This document shows positions 30,323 through 39,124 of a DNA stretch of 50,678 bases, one piece after another (the first letter of the stretch is position 1; each line of letters opens with the position of its first letter). The position numbers were made by a program, and so were the translations under genes. The notes under the pieces are model-generated. The model had not been told where the DNA came from. It was given only the letters and a program-made list of their open reading frames with translations, and did not search any database. Origin of the DNA: a virus; IMG/VR virus record IMGVR_UViG_3300048571_000034, positions 1 to 50,678 of that record; one strand, written 5' to 3'.

Positions 30323-31963
30323 ATGATCACCTATTCGAGCACGCCAGAAGCTACGCAGAAACCTGCGGAATTCTCCTCGTATATCCACCCGGATTACAAC
30401 TACTATTCTCCAGACTGGGTTCACATCCGGGATGCGATGGCAGGAGAGCGTCGTGTTAAGGACAAAGGTGAAGAGTATCTCCCCACACTAGAAACAGACT
30501 CAGTAGCCTACGCCGCTTATCAAGGCCGCGCCGTGTTCGTGAACATGGTCTCAAGAACCGTTCTCGGGATGGTTGGTACCGTTTTTCGCAGACCTCTGAA
30601 AGTCTTTGGAGTAGAAAAAGGAGATATCAAGAACGTCACGAAAGACGGCTTGTCATTGAATGACTTTGCTAAAAAAGCCGCCCTAGAGCTTTGCAGTGTC
30701 GGTCGAATTGGTATCCTAGCAGACATGCAGGAGGAGGTCCCATACCTTACCGAATACCTTGCTGAGAATATCTTGTCTTGGCGCACCGCGACTATCAAGG
30801 GTAAGGAACAACTTATCTACGTCCTGCTGCGAGAGATTGGTGATGACACTCCTATGCTTGAAGGAGATGGTAGTCAGGGAGCCGACTCGGTTGGAAAAAT
30901 AACATCTAGATTCCGGGTACTCCGTCTGAAGAATGGGGTGTATCAGCAGTATGTCTATGACTGGGGCGTTGACGACGAGGATATTCTTAAGTCCCCCGTG
31001 ACAGTTATCACACCGACACGTGGCGGAGCGACGTTTGACTATATCCCTATGGTCATTCCTGGCGCGATTGGTAACACAGTGGATGTTCAACGCTCCCCGG
31101 TGATCGATATCGTCTCTATTAACTTTGCGCATTATAGAACCTCCGCTCAGTTAGAGCATGGCAGATTCTACACAGCGTTGCCTGTTTACTACACAGAAGT
31201 ACCGGCAAACGTGGAAGTGGACCAAGAGTATACTGTAGGTCCCTCCGTCGTTTGGGAAGTACCTGAGGGGTCTAAACCCGGCATCATAGAGTATTTCGGT
31301 ACTGGATTGGCCAGCCTTGAGCGAAGTTTGACAGAAAAAGAGGAACATATCGCTCAACTTGGTGGACGCATCATGGGCATTAGACCGGCTGCAACGGCTG
31401 AGTCAGATAATATATATCGAATGAAGCAAGCAAATGAAATTTCTATACTTATGAATATTACCGACTCTCTTGGAGCGGCTCTAACTCAAGTGATGACGTG
31501 GTATCTTGGTTGGCAAAGAAAACCTACGAAAGATTTACTTGTCAGGCTGAATCAAGACTTCAAATCTCTTAATATCGCTGCACGAGAACTTCGCGCTCTC
31601 GCGCTCCTGCATCAGCAGAACATTCTCCCAATTCAGGCGGTGTACGAGGCGCTACAATCCTCAGAGTTCATCCCGGAAGATTGGACCTTTGTTGATTTCC
31701 AAGAATATCTCAACAACGCAGACAACTTCCCGAATCAGCCAGACGCACAAGCAATGCGGGAAGGCTTCTCGGATGCAGATGCACGCCAGAGGTCTAATCA
31801 GTTGGATCAAACTCATCAGCATGAATTTGATCTTGCAGAACAGGATGAAAAAGTGCAGAAACAGCTTCAGCAAGCTACTTTCAGACAGGCTCAATCTACA
31901 GCTCGTTTGGCAGATCAGCGGGCAGCGAAGAAGCCGGTAGTTGTTCCTAAGAAGGATGAGTAG
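30323..31963 (+). CDS. portal protein (DUF4055-type)
   Basis: This is the dodecameric ring at the capsid vertex through which DNA enters and leaves. The N-terminal block EYLPTLETDSVAYAAYQGRA, followed by FVNMVSRTVLGMVGTVFRRP, is the DUF4055 portal signature. A long beta/alpha region, a helical C-terminal crown and a Gln/Ala-rich tail follow. 546 residues is normal. AAGGGA precedes ATG 30323. It heads the virion operon, with capsid genes after an inserted endonuclease. No terminase gene precedes it, which is unusual. Confidence 0.8.
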   Translation: MITYSSTPEATQKPAEFSSYIHPDYNYYSPDWVHIRDAMAGERRVKDKGEEYLPTLETDSVAYAAYQGRAVFVNMVSRTVLGMVGTVFRRPLKVFGVEKGDIKNVTKDGLSLNDFAKKAALELCSVGRIGILADMQEEVPYLTEYLAENILSWRTATIKGKEQLIYVLLREIGDDTPMLEGDGSQGADSVGKITSRFRVLRLKNGVYQQYVYDWGVDDEDILKSPVTVITPTRGGATFDYIPMVIPGAIGNTVDVQRSPVIDIVSINFAHYRTSAQLEHGRFYTALPVYYTEVPANVEVDQEYTVGPSVVWEVPEGSKPGIIEYFGTGLASLERSLTEKEEHIAQLGGRIMGIRPAATAESDNIYRMKQANEISILMNITDSLGAALTQVMTWYLGWQRKPTKDLLVRLNQDFKSLNIAARELRALALLHQQNILPIQAVYEALQSSEFIPEDWTFVDFQEYLNNADNFPNQPDAQAMREGFSDADARQRSNQLDQTHQHEFDLAEQDEKVQKQLQQATFRQAQSTARLADQRAAKKPVVVPKKDE

Positions 31964-33552
31964 TGTCCCTGCGGATAAAATACCCTCTTTTGAGTAACAA
32001 GAACGGACTTCAAGACCTCATAAATACTGGCGCTTCCGTTCTCTCCGTAGCTATGCTGGTGGGATGTGAACTGTCCTCTGTTTATGTCGCAATAAAACGT
32101 CTGGGGATAGAATTACCAAAGAACGAGAACAATAAAATAACAGACGTTGAGGCGGCTAAGGTGCTGGTCTCACAAGGATACTCCAGAATAGAAATCGCGA
32201 AAAAGCTTGGTGTAAGCCCTTCTGTAGCATACAAGACCCTAAGGGCTACACCCGGTAGTAAGTATCCGCTTGTACAAGACAAAGAATATTTAAAAGTAGA
32301 GGTAGATAGAGGAAGAACAATAAAGGAAATTGCTGAAGATATAGGGTACCCCCGAAAACTGATAGAAAAGAGAATACGAGAGTACGCTTTAATTGACAGA
32401 CGTATTCCGAAGTTGAATGACAGAGATTTCTTACAAGAAAGTATAGATGCAGGAGCGACAATAAAAGGGTTGTCTATAGAGTTTGGGTGCTCTACGACGC
32501 GTGTAAGAAACGCTTTATCTTGTTTAAGTGTACAAGTTAATAGACCCTCTTTAACTTCACGCGCTGGTGAATTACAGGGAGCGCTAGAGTCTTCAAAGTC
32601 TTTACAAGAGGCTGCTGACAAACTAGGATATAGTAAGATACACCTATCCGTAGTTTCTAGAAAACTTGGGCTTTTAACAGGAAAGAATACTAGTGTGTCA
32701 GACATCGAGAAAGAACTTAGAGTCGCTCTGGAGTTCACGCCTTCAGAAGTTTTATATAATTCCAAGTGCATTGGCGGCCAATCGGAGTTAGACATATATT
32801 TTCCGACCAAGGGTATTGGTATTGAAATGGATGGTGTATATTGGCATTCAGAAGATCAACATGAAGACAAACACAACATCCTACACAAGTGGGAAAAAGC
32901 ACGGGATGCTGGAATCCGCTCGATCCATATCCTTGACGTGGAGTGGACTCATAATCGAGAAGCCTGCGTAAATATTCTCACGGCCGCTCTGTCAGATTCA
33001 ATCCAGAAAATCCCAGCACGAAAATGTGAACTAAGAGAGGTTCCGACTAAGGAATCGCGACCCTTCCTGGACAAGTATCACATGCAGGGTTTTGTTCGGT
33101 CAAGTATATGTGTCGGCCTATACCACGAAAACGAGCTTGTAGGGCTTATGTCCTTCGGAGCGACTCGGTATTCAAAGAAAGTAACTCACGAGCTTCTTCG
33201 TTTGTCGTTCAAGACAGGGATAGCTGTGACTGGAGGCTCTGCACGACTCCTGAAGTACGCACAATCCCTCCTTCCTATGGAGAGTATTGTCTCGTACTGC
33301 GATAAGAGGCTCTTCAGCGGAGCTGGGTACGAAAGACTTGGGTTCAAGTTGTCGCACACTTCGGCACCGAACTACTACTACGTCAAGAACAAGGGCAAGA
33401 AGGAAGGCAGAGTCAAATATCAGAAGCACAAGCTTGCCGGTATCCTGAAAACCTTTGATCCAGCGCTCACAGAGTACCAGAACATGAAAGCAAACGGTTA
33501 TCGCAGAATCTGGGACGCGGGTAACGATGTCTATATTCTACATACAACTTAG
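31963..33552 (+). CDS. homing-type endonuclease with HTH repeats, copy 1
   Basis: The N-terminal ~260 residues are about five repeated helix-turn-helix units (e.g. RIEIAKKLGVSPSVAYKTL, TIKEIAEDIGYPRKLIEKRI). The C-terminal half is a nuclease of the type found in free-standing phage homing endonucleases: ELDIYFPTKGIGIEMDGVYW near residue 274, with Asp, Glu and His for metal binding, ILDVEW, then a second conserved domain from RKCELREV to RIWDAG. A GTG start overlaps the portal stop by one base. Its nuclease half differs from copy 2 (41242-42723) at about 22 of 195 residues by eye. It separates the portal from the scaffold gene. The N-terminal DNA (about 32080-32830) looks more AT-rich than the virion genes. 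Confidence 0.82.
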   Translation: MSLRIKYPLLSNKNGLQDLINTGASVLSVAMLVGCELSSVYVAIKRLGIELPKNENNKITDVEAAKVLVSQGYSRIEIAKKLGVSPSVAYKTLRATPGSKYPLVQDKEYLKVEVDRGRTIKEIAEDIGYPRKLIEKRIREYALIDRRIPKLNDRDFLQESIDAGATIKGLSIEFGCSTTRVRNALSCLSVQVNRPSLTSRAGELQGALESSKSLQEAADKLGYSKIHLSVVSRKLGLLTGKNTSVSDIEKELRVALEFTPSEVLYNSKCIGGQSELDIYFPTKGIGIEMDGVYWHSEDQHEDKHNILHKWEKARDAGIRSIHILDVEWTHNREACVNILTAALSDSIQKIPARKCELREVPTKESRPFLDKYHMQGFVRSSICVGLYHENELVGLMSFGATRYSKKVTHELLRLSFKTGIAVTGGSARLLKYAQSLLPMESIVSYCDKRLFSGAGYERLGFKLSHTSAPNYYYVKNKGKKEGRVKYQKHKLAGILKTFDPALTEYQNMKANGYRRIWDAGNDVYILHTT

Positions 33553-33570
33553 GATTTTATAAGTACCCCC

Positions 33571-33629
33571 TTGACAAATATCACAGGTGTGTCCATATAC
33601 CTCTTCGTTAGGGTTAATCATTAACCTTA
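33571..33629 (+). promoter_or_regulatory. promoter with near-perfect TTAACC palindrome ahead of scaffold gene
   Basis: A perfect TTGACA -35 (33571-33576) is followed by a weak CATATA/TATACC -10 (near 33594-33601). Just downstream TAGGGTTAAT (33609-33618), one base, ATTAACCTTA (33620-33629) form an inverted repeat with one mismatch. A repressor bound there would block initiation. Confidence 0.55.
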
Positions 33630-33678
33630 ATGGCCTAATGTCTCAGGGGACCTGAGCGAACAGATATCGGAGATATCG

Positions 33679-34509
33679 ATGCCTATTTTGACCTACACTA
33701 CGAAAAACGAAGTGCCGGAAGACCTCAAGGATTTTGTAAAAGAAATCACCGAAGAGGGTGAGAATAAGGGGAAGTTTTCGATTAACGTCGTCCCCCGAGT
33801 CAAGCTGGAAGAGTTTAGAGACACAAACGTCACAAACTCGAAGCGGGCCGAAAAAGCAGAGGACTTCAATAAGAAGTTCATGGGAGTTTTTGGTGTAACC
33901 GATCTTGAAACTATCGATTTCGGTAAGATCAACGAAGAAATGACTGGCCTTAAGGAAACTACTCGAAAAGTCGCAGATGGCAAACTTAAAGCATCTGAGG
34001 ACATCGATAAAGTGGTCAACGATAGGACCGAACTGCTCAGAGTCAAAACCGATGAGCAACTTCAAGGCAAAGAGCGAGAACTCGCACTGGCTAAGAAGGA
34101 AAGAGATGAAGCCGTTTACGCATACAAGCTTACCTTTGTGGACCGTGAAGTGGCAAAAGTTTGTAATGATGCGGACCTTGGTGTCGAACCTACAGCGTTT
34201 ATCGACATTATCGATAAGGCCCGCAGAGTATTTGAAGTTGGCACGGACAACGGACTCACTCCCAAGCGGTCTGGACAGACTATGTGGGGCGAAGATGGTA
34301 CTACTCCGATGTCGATGAAAGAGTGGGTGGACAATGTCCTTCGGAAGGACGCTCCACATTACTTCAAGAAGTCAAACGGTGGCGGAGCTACTGGTGGCGG
34401 AGAAAATAAGACTTACGGTATGACGGAAGCTGAAATTGATAAGCTATCGCCACAGCGTAAAATTGAATTGGCCAATGCTGCTTCCTTTGCGAATACAAAG
34501 AGACGGTAA
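33679..34509 (+). CDS. capsid scaffolding protein
   Basis: Placement directly before the major capsid gene and composition fit a scaffold: highly charged, Lys/Glu-rich helices, a coiled coil from about residue 110 to 155 (LLRVKTDEQLQGKERELALA), no Cys core, and a basic C-terminal end (NAASFANTKRR) able to bind the capsid protein. Scaffold sequences vary widely, so this rests on position and coiled-coil shape. GGAG precedes ATG 33679. Confidence 0.7.
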   Translation: MPILTYTTKNEVPEDLKDFVKEITEEGENKGKFSINVVPRVKLEEFRDTNVTNSKRAEKAEDFNKKFMGVFGVTDLETIDFGKINEEMTGLKETTRKVADGKLKASEDIDKVVNDRTELLRVKTDEQLQGKERELALAKKERDEAVYAYKLTFVDREVAKVCNDADLGVEPTAFIDIIDKARRVFEVGTDNGLTPKRSGQTMWGEDGTTPMSMKEWVDNVLRKDAPHYFKKSNGGGATGGGENKTYGMTEAEIDKLSPQRKIELANAASFANTKRR

Positions 34510-34586
34510 GGGTCGGTAAGAATCGACGGAGACTCGGGGAGTTTCTTAACTTTAGAAATGAGACCACTTTCTAGGAGAGAAAAATC

Positions 34587-35519
34587 ATGGGTCTTTCACT
34601 ATTTGAAGCAAGCAAACTGAATAAGGGCGAAGTAAAGCGCGCCGGTATTATCGAGCATTTTGCTCGTTCGTCGGACCTTCTGCGGGCAATGACCTTCCAG
34701 AATATCGAAGGTGGTTCGCTGGCATACACCGTTCAGGGTAAACTCCCTGGCGTTGCATTCCGTGGTTACAACGAAACCTACACGCCCTCGACTGGTGTTG
34801 TGAATCCTGAGACGGAGCATCTTCGCATCGCTGGTGGTAACTTGGACGTTGACCGCGCGATGATCAAGACTCGCGGCCAAGGCATCCGCACCACGCACGA
34901 GATGATGAAGGTTACGGCGCTTAGCCTCTATCTTACCGACAAGATCATCAACGGAGACAGCTTGGCTGATCCCCGTGAGTTCGACGGTCTTCGTAAGCGC
35001 GTTGTTGGTAGCCAGTTGATCCCTGCGAACCTCTCGGCACCAGCCGGTAACTCGCCGCTCTCGCTCGAAGCTTTGGACACTGCAATTGACGAAGTTGATG
35101 GTGCTACGCATCTCATCATGTCGCCAAAGATGCGTCTCAAGCTCGTCAAGGCTGCTCGTAGCTCGGTTGTTGGTGGCGACATCGATATCTCGAAGGACGA
35201 GTTTGGTTTCCAAGTAACCCGGTATAACAACCTTCCAATCCTTTTGGCAGACTACGATGACCTCGGTCAGCGTATTTTGGACTGGGATGAAGTCGGTCCT
35301 GGTGGCGGCACTAACTCGACCTCGATCTATGTCGTTCGCTTTGGCGACGAATATGTTTCGGGCATCCAGAACGGCACCATGGAAGTCGAAGACCTCGGAC
35401 TTCTGGACGATGGTGTTACCTACCGCACGCACGTTGAGTGGCTGATGTCGATGGCTGTCATGCACGGTCGCTCATGCTCGCGCGTCTGGGGTATCACGAA
35501 CGCAGACGTAACCGCTTAA
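34587..35519 (+). CDS. major capsid protein (HK97 fold)
   Basis: This 310-residue protein has features of an HK97-type capsid family common in tailed phages: an N-terminal helix (GLSLFEASKLNKGEVKRAGI), LPGVAFRGYNE near residue 52, STGVVNPETE near residue 68, GGNLDVDRAM, then SLADPREFDGLRKRV near residue 130, which I recall as diagnostic of this family, and a beta-rich P-domain with LIMSPKMRLKL. It shows strong regular codon choice and a good ribosome binding site (AGGAGAG), as expected for the most abundant protein. A hairpin covers its stop codon. Confidence 0.85.
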   Translation: MGLSLFEASKLNKGEVKRAGIIEHFARSSDLLRAMTFQNIEGGSLAYTVQGKLPGVAFRGYNETYTPSTGVVNPETEHLRIAGGNLDVDRAMIKTRGQGIRTTHEMMKVTALSLYLTDKIINGDSLADPREFDGLRKRVVGSQLIPANLSAPAGNSPLSLEALDTAIDEVDGATHLIMSPKMRLKLVKAARSSVVGGDIDISKDEFGFQVTRYNNLPILLADYDDLGQRILDWDEVGPGGGTNSTSIYVVRFGDEYVSGIQNGTMEVEDLGLLDDGVTYRTHVEWLMSMAVMHGRSCSRVWGITNADVTA

Positions 35520-35529
35520 TAGCGGTTAC
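35508..35529 (+). other. hairpin over the capsid gene stop codon
   Basis: GTAACCGCT (35508-35516), a TAAT loop containing the stop codon, and AGCGGTTAC (35521-35529) form a perfect nine-pair stem. The T-run (from about 35541) is 12 bases later, too far for a standard terminator. It may stabilise the capsid mRNA 3' end or give partial termination. Confidence 0.6.
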
Positions 35530-35575
35530 GACTATCCCTCTTTTTTGTAACGAAGCTGTTTAGGAGAAAATAACT

Positions 35576-36022
35576 ATGGCTCGTATGTCTAGCAGAGTAT
35601 CACGAGAGTTTGACGCAGCTTCGGCTACCACACTCCGTAACGCAAATGATGGTGCAGAAACCGCTGACGTGGCGGAAGCTGGTGTTCCTTTGGACATTCT
35701 AAAGAATGCTTATTGGGATAACAACAACCAACCGTACGGTATTAGTTCGGTCTCGCTTCACGTTTCGAACATGGATCGGGTCACACTGGACGAGACCTAC
35801 ACGTTCATCGTGGAAGTCGATACGTCGAACGCTTTCGCCTCGGCGGTAGAAGTTGGTCGTATTAACGCCGCAACGAAAGTGGGCTTCTATCAGATTCCGT
35901 TTGATAATGAAACCATGGAACTTCTTGAGCCCGGCGCAACTCACATTCGCATTAGACTTGATGTGGCTGGTACGACACCCTCGGTTGTTTACGGCGCTTG
36001 GCTGACGTTCTTGGGCGTCTAA
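35576..36022 (+). CDS. capsid-associated (cement/decoration) protein, 148 residues
   Basis: It follows the major capsid gene, with a strong ribosome binding site (AGGAGA). The product is beta-rich, Val/Thr/Asn-rich and without Cys, with a repeated strand pattern (SVSLHVSNMDRVTLDETYTF, HIRIRLDVAGTTPSVVYGAW) typical of trimeric capsid cement proteins such as the Bordetella phage Bbp16 type. A strong terminator follows it. Call based on position and composition. Confidence 0.55.
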   Translation: MARMSSRVSREFDAASATTLRNANDGAETADVAEAGVPLDILKNAYWDNNNQPYGISSVSLHVSNMDRVTLDETYTFIVEVDTSNAFASAVEVGRINAATKVGFYQIPFDNETMELLEPGATHIRIRLDVAGTTPSVVYGAWLTFLGV

Positions 36023-36043
36023 TACTAACCTACAAAGATTGAC

Positions 36044-36082
36044 AAACAGCGGGGTCAGTGTTACTGATTCCGCTGTTTTCTT
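36044..36082 (+). terminator. strong intrinsic terminator after capsid genes
   Basis: AAACAGCGGGGTCAGT (36044-36059) pairs with ACTGATTCCGCTGTTT (36063-36078) around a three-base loop with G-T pairs, followed by a T-rich run. It separates the capsid genes from the head-tail and lysis genes. Confidence 0.88.
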
Positions 36083-36106
36083 ATGAACTCCATAAAGGCT
36101 AAAATC

Positions 36107-36490
36107 ATGACACGAAACATCAACGACGTAAGTGTAACTTCACCTGATGGCACTGAGGTGTTTGAAGTATCTCGCTTGAACGCTATCGACCTAGTACAGC
36201 ATAAGGGATTCGCCTACACGAAAGCTAAAGCACAGGCGGACACCTTGGCGCACGCGGCCCGAGGTAAAACTGATCGCGCCCGGAAGAAAGAACTTATGCT
36301 AACCCCCGTTCCGGATATTTCGGAGAGTACAAGCACTGATAAGAAGAATAAAGGGGGTCGTCCTAAGAAACCAGTCGCTCTGGACATTGACCTAACAGAC
36401 GAAACTCCAGAACCCTTTGATAAAAAGAACAAAACGGACCTTTCGATAAACGACCTAGAGGATGAAGAGGAAGAGCGGCTGGGAAACTGA
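36107..36490 (+). CDS. small head-region protein with AT-hook-like motif, 127 residues
   Basis: ATG 36107 (MTRNINDVS) is preferred to 36083 because AAGG sits eight bases upstream and 36083 lies in the terminator tail. The first ~60 residues read as a small domain (SVTSPDGTEVFEVSRLNAID, then LVQHKGFAY) I have seen near portal/capsid genes. The rest is charged and disordered, with GGRPKKP, an AT-hook-like motif, and an acidic tail. It may bind DNA or act in the head-tail joint. Confidence 0.5.
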   Translation: MTRNINDVSVTSPDGTEVFEVSRLNAIDLVQHKGFAYTKAKAQADTLAHAARGKTDRARKKELMLTPVPDISESTSTDKKNKGGRPKKPVALDIDLTDETPEPFDKKNKTDLSINDLEDEEEERLGN

Positions 36491-36571
36491 TAACCAGACT
36501 TCTCCTAGAGTGCGCAAATTGTCGCACTACCGAGTATAAGCAACGTAGATACAAGAAGAAATAGCTCGCTA

Positions 36572-36601
36572 TTGTATGTGGTCGAATTAACCTTATATAA
36601 T
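36572..36601 (+). promoter_or_regulatory. sigma70 promoter for the lysis genes, with TTAACC half-site
   Basis: TTGTAT (36572-36577), an 18-base spacer and TATAAT (36596-36601) precede the holin-like gene at 36632. ATTAACCTTA (36586-36595) abuts the -10, so a protein bound there should interfere with RNA polymerase. Further upstream a stem AGTGCG/CGCACT (36509-36528) may end the previous message. Confidence 0.65.
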
Positions 36602-36631
36602 AAGCTTACCTGTTAATATTAAGGATGTCGT

Positions 36632-36967
36632 GTGAACCCAACACCAGAGCCCGACTGGGCAAGAATTACAGCCGAGTCTCTGTGGGTCCTCCTAGCAATG
36701 GCTGGTGGAGTCGCACGATATCTTGATGAGTATTTGAGAACGGGAATACTCCCGCGGATTGGTCACCTGTTCGCTCACGCTGCGGTAAGCGGTTTTTCTG
36801 GCTACATGGTGGCTCAAGTTTGTCTACGAACAGTACCGGAGTGGTCATTGGTCGCAGCGGGCATCGGTGGGTATCTAGGAACTCAAGGTCTCGAATGGGT
36901 TTCCACAGTTCTCAAGCGCCGCGTTGCTGGTAGCGTAGATTCTGGAGACGAGAATGCTGATAAGTAA
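36632..36967 (+). CDS. holin-like membrane protein (LydA/superfamily III type)
   Basis: Three hydrophobic segments are visible: about residues 12-30, 42-64 and 70-90, with a charged C-terminal tail. The pattern GGVARYLDEYLRTGILPRI with HAAVSGFSGYMVAQ and GIGGYLGTQGLEW resembles LydA-type holins (holin superfamily III). These form the membrane lesion that times lysis. GTG 36632 follows AAGGA. It overlaps the next small membrane gene, and the muramidase follows two genes later. 111 residues fits the class. Confidence 0.75.
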   Translation: MNPTPEPDWARITAESLWVLLAMAGGVARYLDEYLRTGILPRIGHLFAHAAVSGFSGYMVAQVCLRTVPEWSLVAAGIGGYLGTQGLEWVSTVLKRRVAGSVDSGDENADK

Positions 36968-37163
36968 TCATCCAGTCTGCGCAGCGGTGGCTGTCACACT
37001 CAGTGGATTCTTAGGAGTCTCTGCGGGAAAAGTAGCCCTCCAAATGGGTATGTCCTCACAATCCGGAGATTTCCTCTCGGGAGTCGTTGGATATGTTGGA
37101 GGACATGCCGCAGCTTACTTTAGTATTAGATTCGCAAACTGGTATTATGGAAAGTCCGCCTAG
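36954..37163 (+). CDS. small two-helix membrane protein, 69 residues (second holin or antiholin?)
   Basis: It overlaps the holin-like gene by 14 bases. Two hydrophobic segments (about residues 8-26 and 40-58), Gly/Ala-rich, lie between short polar ends. Position and size fit an antiholin or a second holin. No specific family is recognised. Confidence 0.6.
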   Translation: MLISNHPVCAAVAVTLSGFLGVSAGKVALQMGMSSQSGDFLSGVVGYVGGHAAAYFSIRFANWYYGKSA

Positions 37164-37799
37164 ATGACTGAATTTATACTCGATCTATCGTATTTCGCAT
37201 TCTCTTTCTTTGTCATTTGCTGGGCATGGAGATGCGCCTCCGCTGCACTGTTCGGTATGTTAACTCTAGTATTCGCTATTCTCGGGGCTATGAGTACCGG
37301 AACGCTTCATACAATACTTGGCTATGAAACCCTAGGGGGTTCCGCCTCTTTTCCTGCTGCTTTCATGTGTCTAGCACTTTGTCTGAAAAAGTTCGGCGTT
37401 CAGGAAGCTAGAGCGCAGCTTATACATGTAGTTCTAGGGATGTGCGTATTCTCTGTCACGAGCCTTTTGACCCAAGTCGCGCAATATGAAGACTCACTTA
37501 TTGCTAGAGACGCTGTCTTGATGACAGGTATGATTTGGCTTGGTGGCTTGGTTATTCTGTCTATTAGAAAGCGAATGCAAGAAGGTAACGTATATCTTCG
37601 TTGCGCAATACCCGTAATCGTAGATATCGTGATCATGACGCCGGTATCCCTAGTCGTGATACACATTCAGAGTTCATTAGATGGAAAGATGATCCCTATC
37701 CTTCTCGCCACGTATGCTGCGCGCATTTTACTTCCGCTTGTCGTCCTAATTTACATCTTCTCGACTGAACGCCGCGATAGATTTTATCTAAAGGAGTAG
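37164..37799 (+). CDS. six-helix membrane protein, VUT/YhhQ-like candidate
   Basis: It has six hydrophobic segments in 211 residues. The second block GGSASFPAAFMCLALCLKKF and GVQEARAQLIHVVLG parallel GAFSFPFIFLATDLTVRIFG and APLARR of E. coli YhhQ (as I remember it), and later segments align in order, suggesting the VUT/ECF S-component transporter fold. VUT proteins import queuosine precursors; some phages carry them. The usual Asp and Gly residues are partly lost, so transport is uncertain. It sits between holin and endolysin genes, where a membrane lysis factor would also fit. Confidence 0.45.
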   Translation: MTEFILDLSYFAFSFFVICWAWRCASAALFGMLTLVFAILGAMSTGTLHTILGYETLGGSASFPAAFMCLALCLKKFGVQEARAQLIHVVLGMCVFSVTSLLTQVAQYEDSLIARDAVLMTGMIWLGGLVILSIRKRMQEGNVYLRCAIPVIVDIVIMTPVSLVVIHIQSSLDGKMIPILLATYAARILLPLVVLIYIFSTERRDRFYLKE

Positions 37800-37803
37800 T
37801 CCT

Positions 37804-38577
37804 ATGTCTAACGAAAATCTGAATATATCCCCAGCCGGTTTGGCCCTTATAAAAGAGTTCGAAGGTTGGTATCCTAAAGCATATAAAGACCCTGTTGGCG
37901 TTTGGACAATTGGCTGGGGTACGATTGGTCCTGAAGCCCGTCCCGGACGCACGCTGACTAAGAAGCAGGGCGAAGAACTTCTTAGGAGAGAGTTGGAGGA
38001 TGATTGCGCAACCGTCCAGCGACTTGTAAAAGTAACGCTTAATCAAAATCAGTTCGACGCCCTTGTGAGCTTTGTTTACAATGTGGGCTCTGGGAATCTG
38101 TCTAAGTCTACGCTACTAAAGCTCATCAACAGAGGCAACTTTACCGCGGCCAGCGCTCAGTTCGTTCGATTTAACCGCGCACGTGACCGCAAAACAGGTC
38201 AGTACATGATACTGAATGGTCTAACTCGCCGTAGAAAAGCGGAGATGGCTTTGTTCATTATGGACCCACTTTATCTACATACAGAAGCTGAGTTGAACAA
38301 GGAAAATCAACTACCGCTAGATGATCCGAACGCGCACGAGTCGGGTGTCGTTCCGGATAGTCCTTCGAGAGAGGAAGGGGTCTTGGAAGGTCTGCTGAAA
38401 TACAGCGACACGTTCAAAGCCGTATTCGCTTCAGGTGTAGGCCTAGTTGCTGCGATCACTCAGCTTCTTGAACCGCTGAAGGATAATCCATCACTATTTG
38501 CTTCTGTACTCCTGATTGGTATCTCTATGGGTGCAGTCCTATGTATCAAACTTCGGGACACACAAGAGGGGCGATAA
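37804..38577 (+). CDS. T4-lysozyme-type endolysin (GH24) with C-terminal membrane helices
   Basis: A muramidase that cuts peptidoglycan at lysis. The N-terminus carries the catalytic triad with the exact spacing of T4 lysozyme (Glu11-Asp20-Thr26): Glu20 in KEFEGW, Asp29 in YKDPVG and Thr35 in VWTIGWGT. The core ends near residue 160. After an acidic linker (DDPNAHESGVVPDSPSREEG), two hydrophobic segments follow (about residues 209-227 and 233-250), an unusual C-terminal anchor. 257 residues, against about 164 for T4 lysozyme. AAAGGAG precedes ATG 37804. Confidence 0.9.
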   Translation: MSNENLNISPAGLALIKEFEGWYPKAYKDPVGVWTIGWGTIGPEARPGRTLTKKQGEELLRRELEDDCATVQRLVKVTLNQNQFDALVSFVYNVGSGNLSKSTLLKLINRGNFTAASAQFVRFNRARDRKTGQYMILNGLTRRRKAEMALFIMDPLYLHTEAELNKENQLPLDDPNAHESGVVPDSPSREEGVLEGLLKYSDTFKAVFASGVGLVAAITQLLEPLKDNPSLFASVLLIGISMGAVLCIKLRDTQEGR

Positions 38578-39120
38578 ATGGCAGACCTCACAGTAGAAGA
38601 TGGGACGAATATCCCTGGAGCTAATAGCTACGTTTCCATCGAAGAGGCGGACGAATATCTAACGATTCGCCCCAACTACTCTTCCTGGGAAGACGTAGAA
38701 GATCAGGATTTCTATCTAATCTGGGCAACACAGTTGTTGGACCAGAGAGCGAAATTCAGTGGGGTGAAAACCTTCAACGACTCTGCCCTAAGATGGCCGC
38801 GCGTTGGAGCTTGTGACAGAGATGGTCTCCCTGTCGGTGGGGGAGAGATTCCCGAAGGTTTACGACAAGCAACCATTGAGATTGCGTACTATCTGTCTCT
38901 GAACGCAACTAAGGACCCCTCTCTTCCAGATAGTTCAAACGCCTCCGGTATCAAACGGATTAAGGCTGATGTGGTTGAAATTGAGTATCAGGATAATTCC
39001 CTTCTCGCTACAGGACAAAACTACTTTCCTCTGGGGTTGAACTACCTGTTAAAGGGGCTTGGTACGCTACCAGGGGCGACCAAGGGAGGCTATGGAGCCG
39101 GAAGAATAAAGAGGGCGTAG
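38578..39120 (+). CDS. head-completion protein, DnaT-like
   Basis: The pattern LTVEDGTNIPGANSYVSIEE, then ADEYL, ATQLLDQRAKFSGVK, ALRWPR and IPEGLRQATIEIAYYL is that of phage neck proteins annotated as 'putative DnaT-like', a head-tail connector fold placed after the capsid genes. It starts right after the endolysin stop and begins the neck cluster. 180 residues is typical. Confidence 0.75.
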   Translation: MADLTVEDGTNIPGANSYVSIEEADEYLTIRPNYSSWEDVEDQDFYLIWATQLLDQRAKFSGVKTFNDSALRWPRVGACDRDGLPVGGGEIPEGLRQATIEIAYYLSLNATKDPSLPDSSNASGIKRIKADVVEIEYQDNSLLATGQNYFPLGLNYLLKGLGTLPGATKGGYGAGRIKRA

Positions 39121-39124
39121 TGTT

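Noticed and set aside
34599-35465. 288-codon minus-strand frame opposite the capsid gene
   Set aside because: Shadow of the strongly codon-biased major capsid gene; no motif, no binding site.
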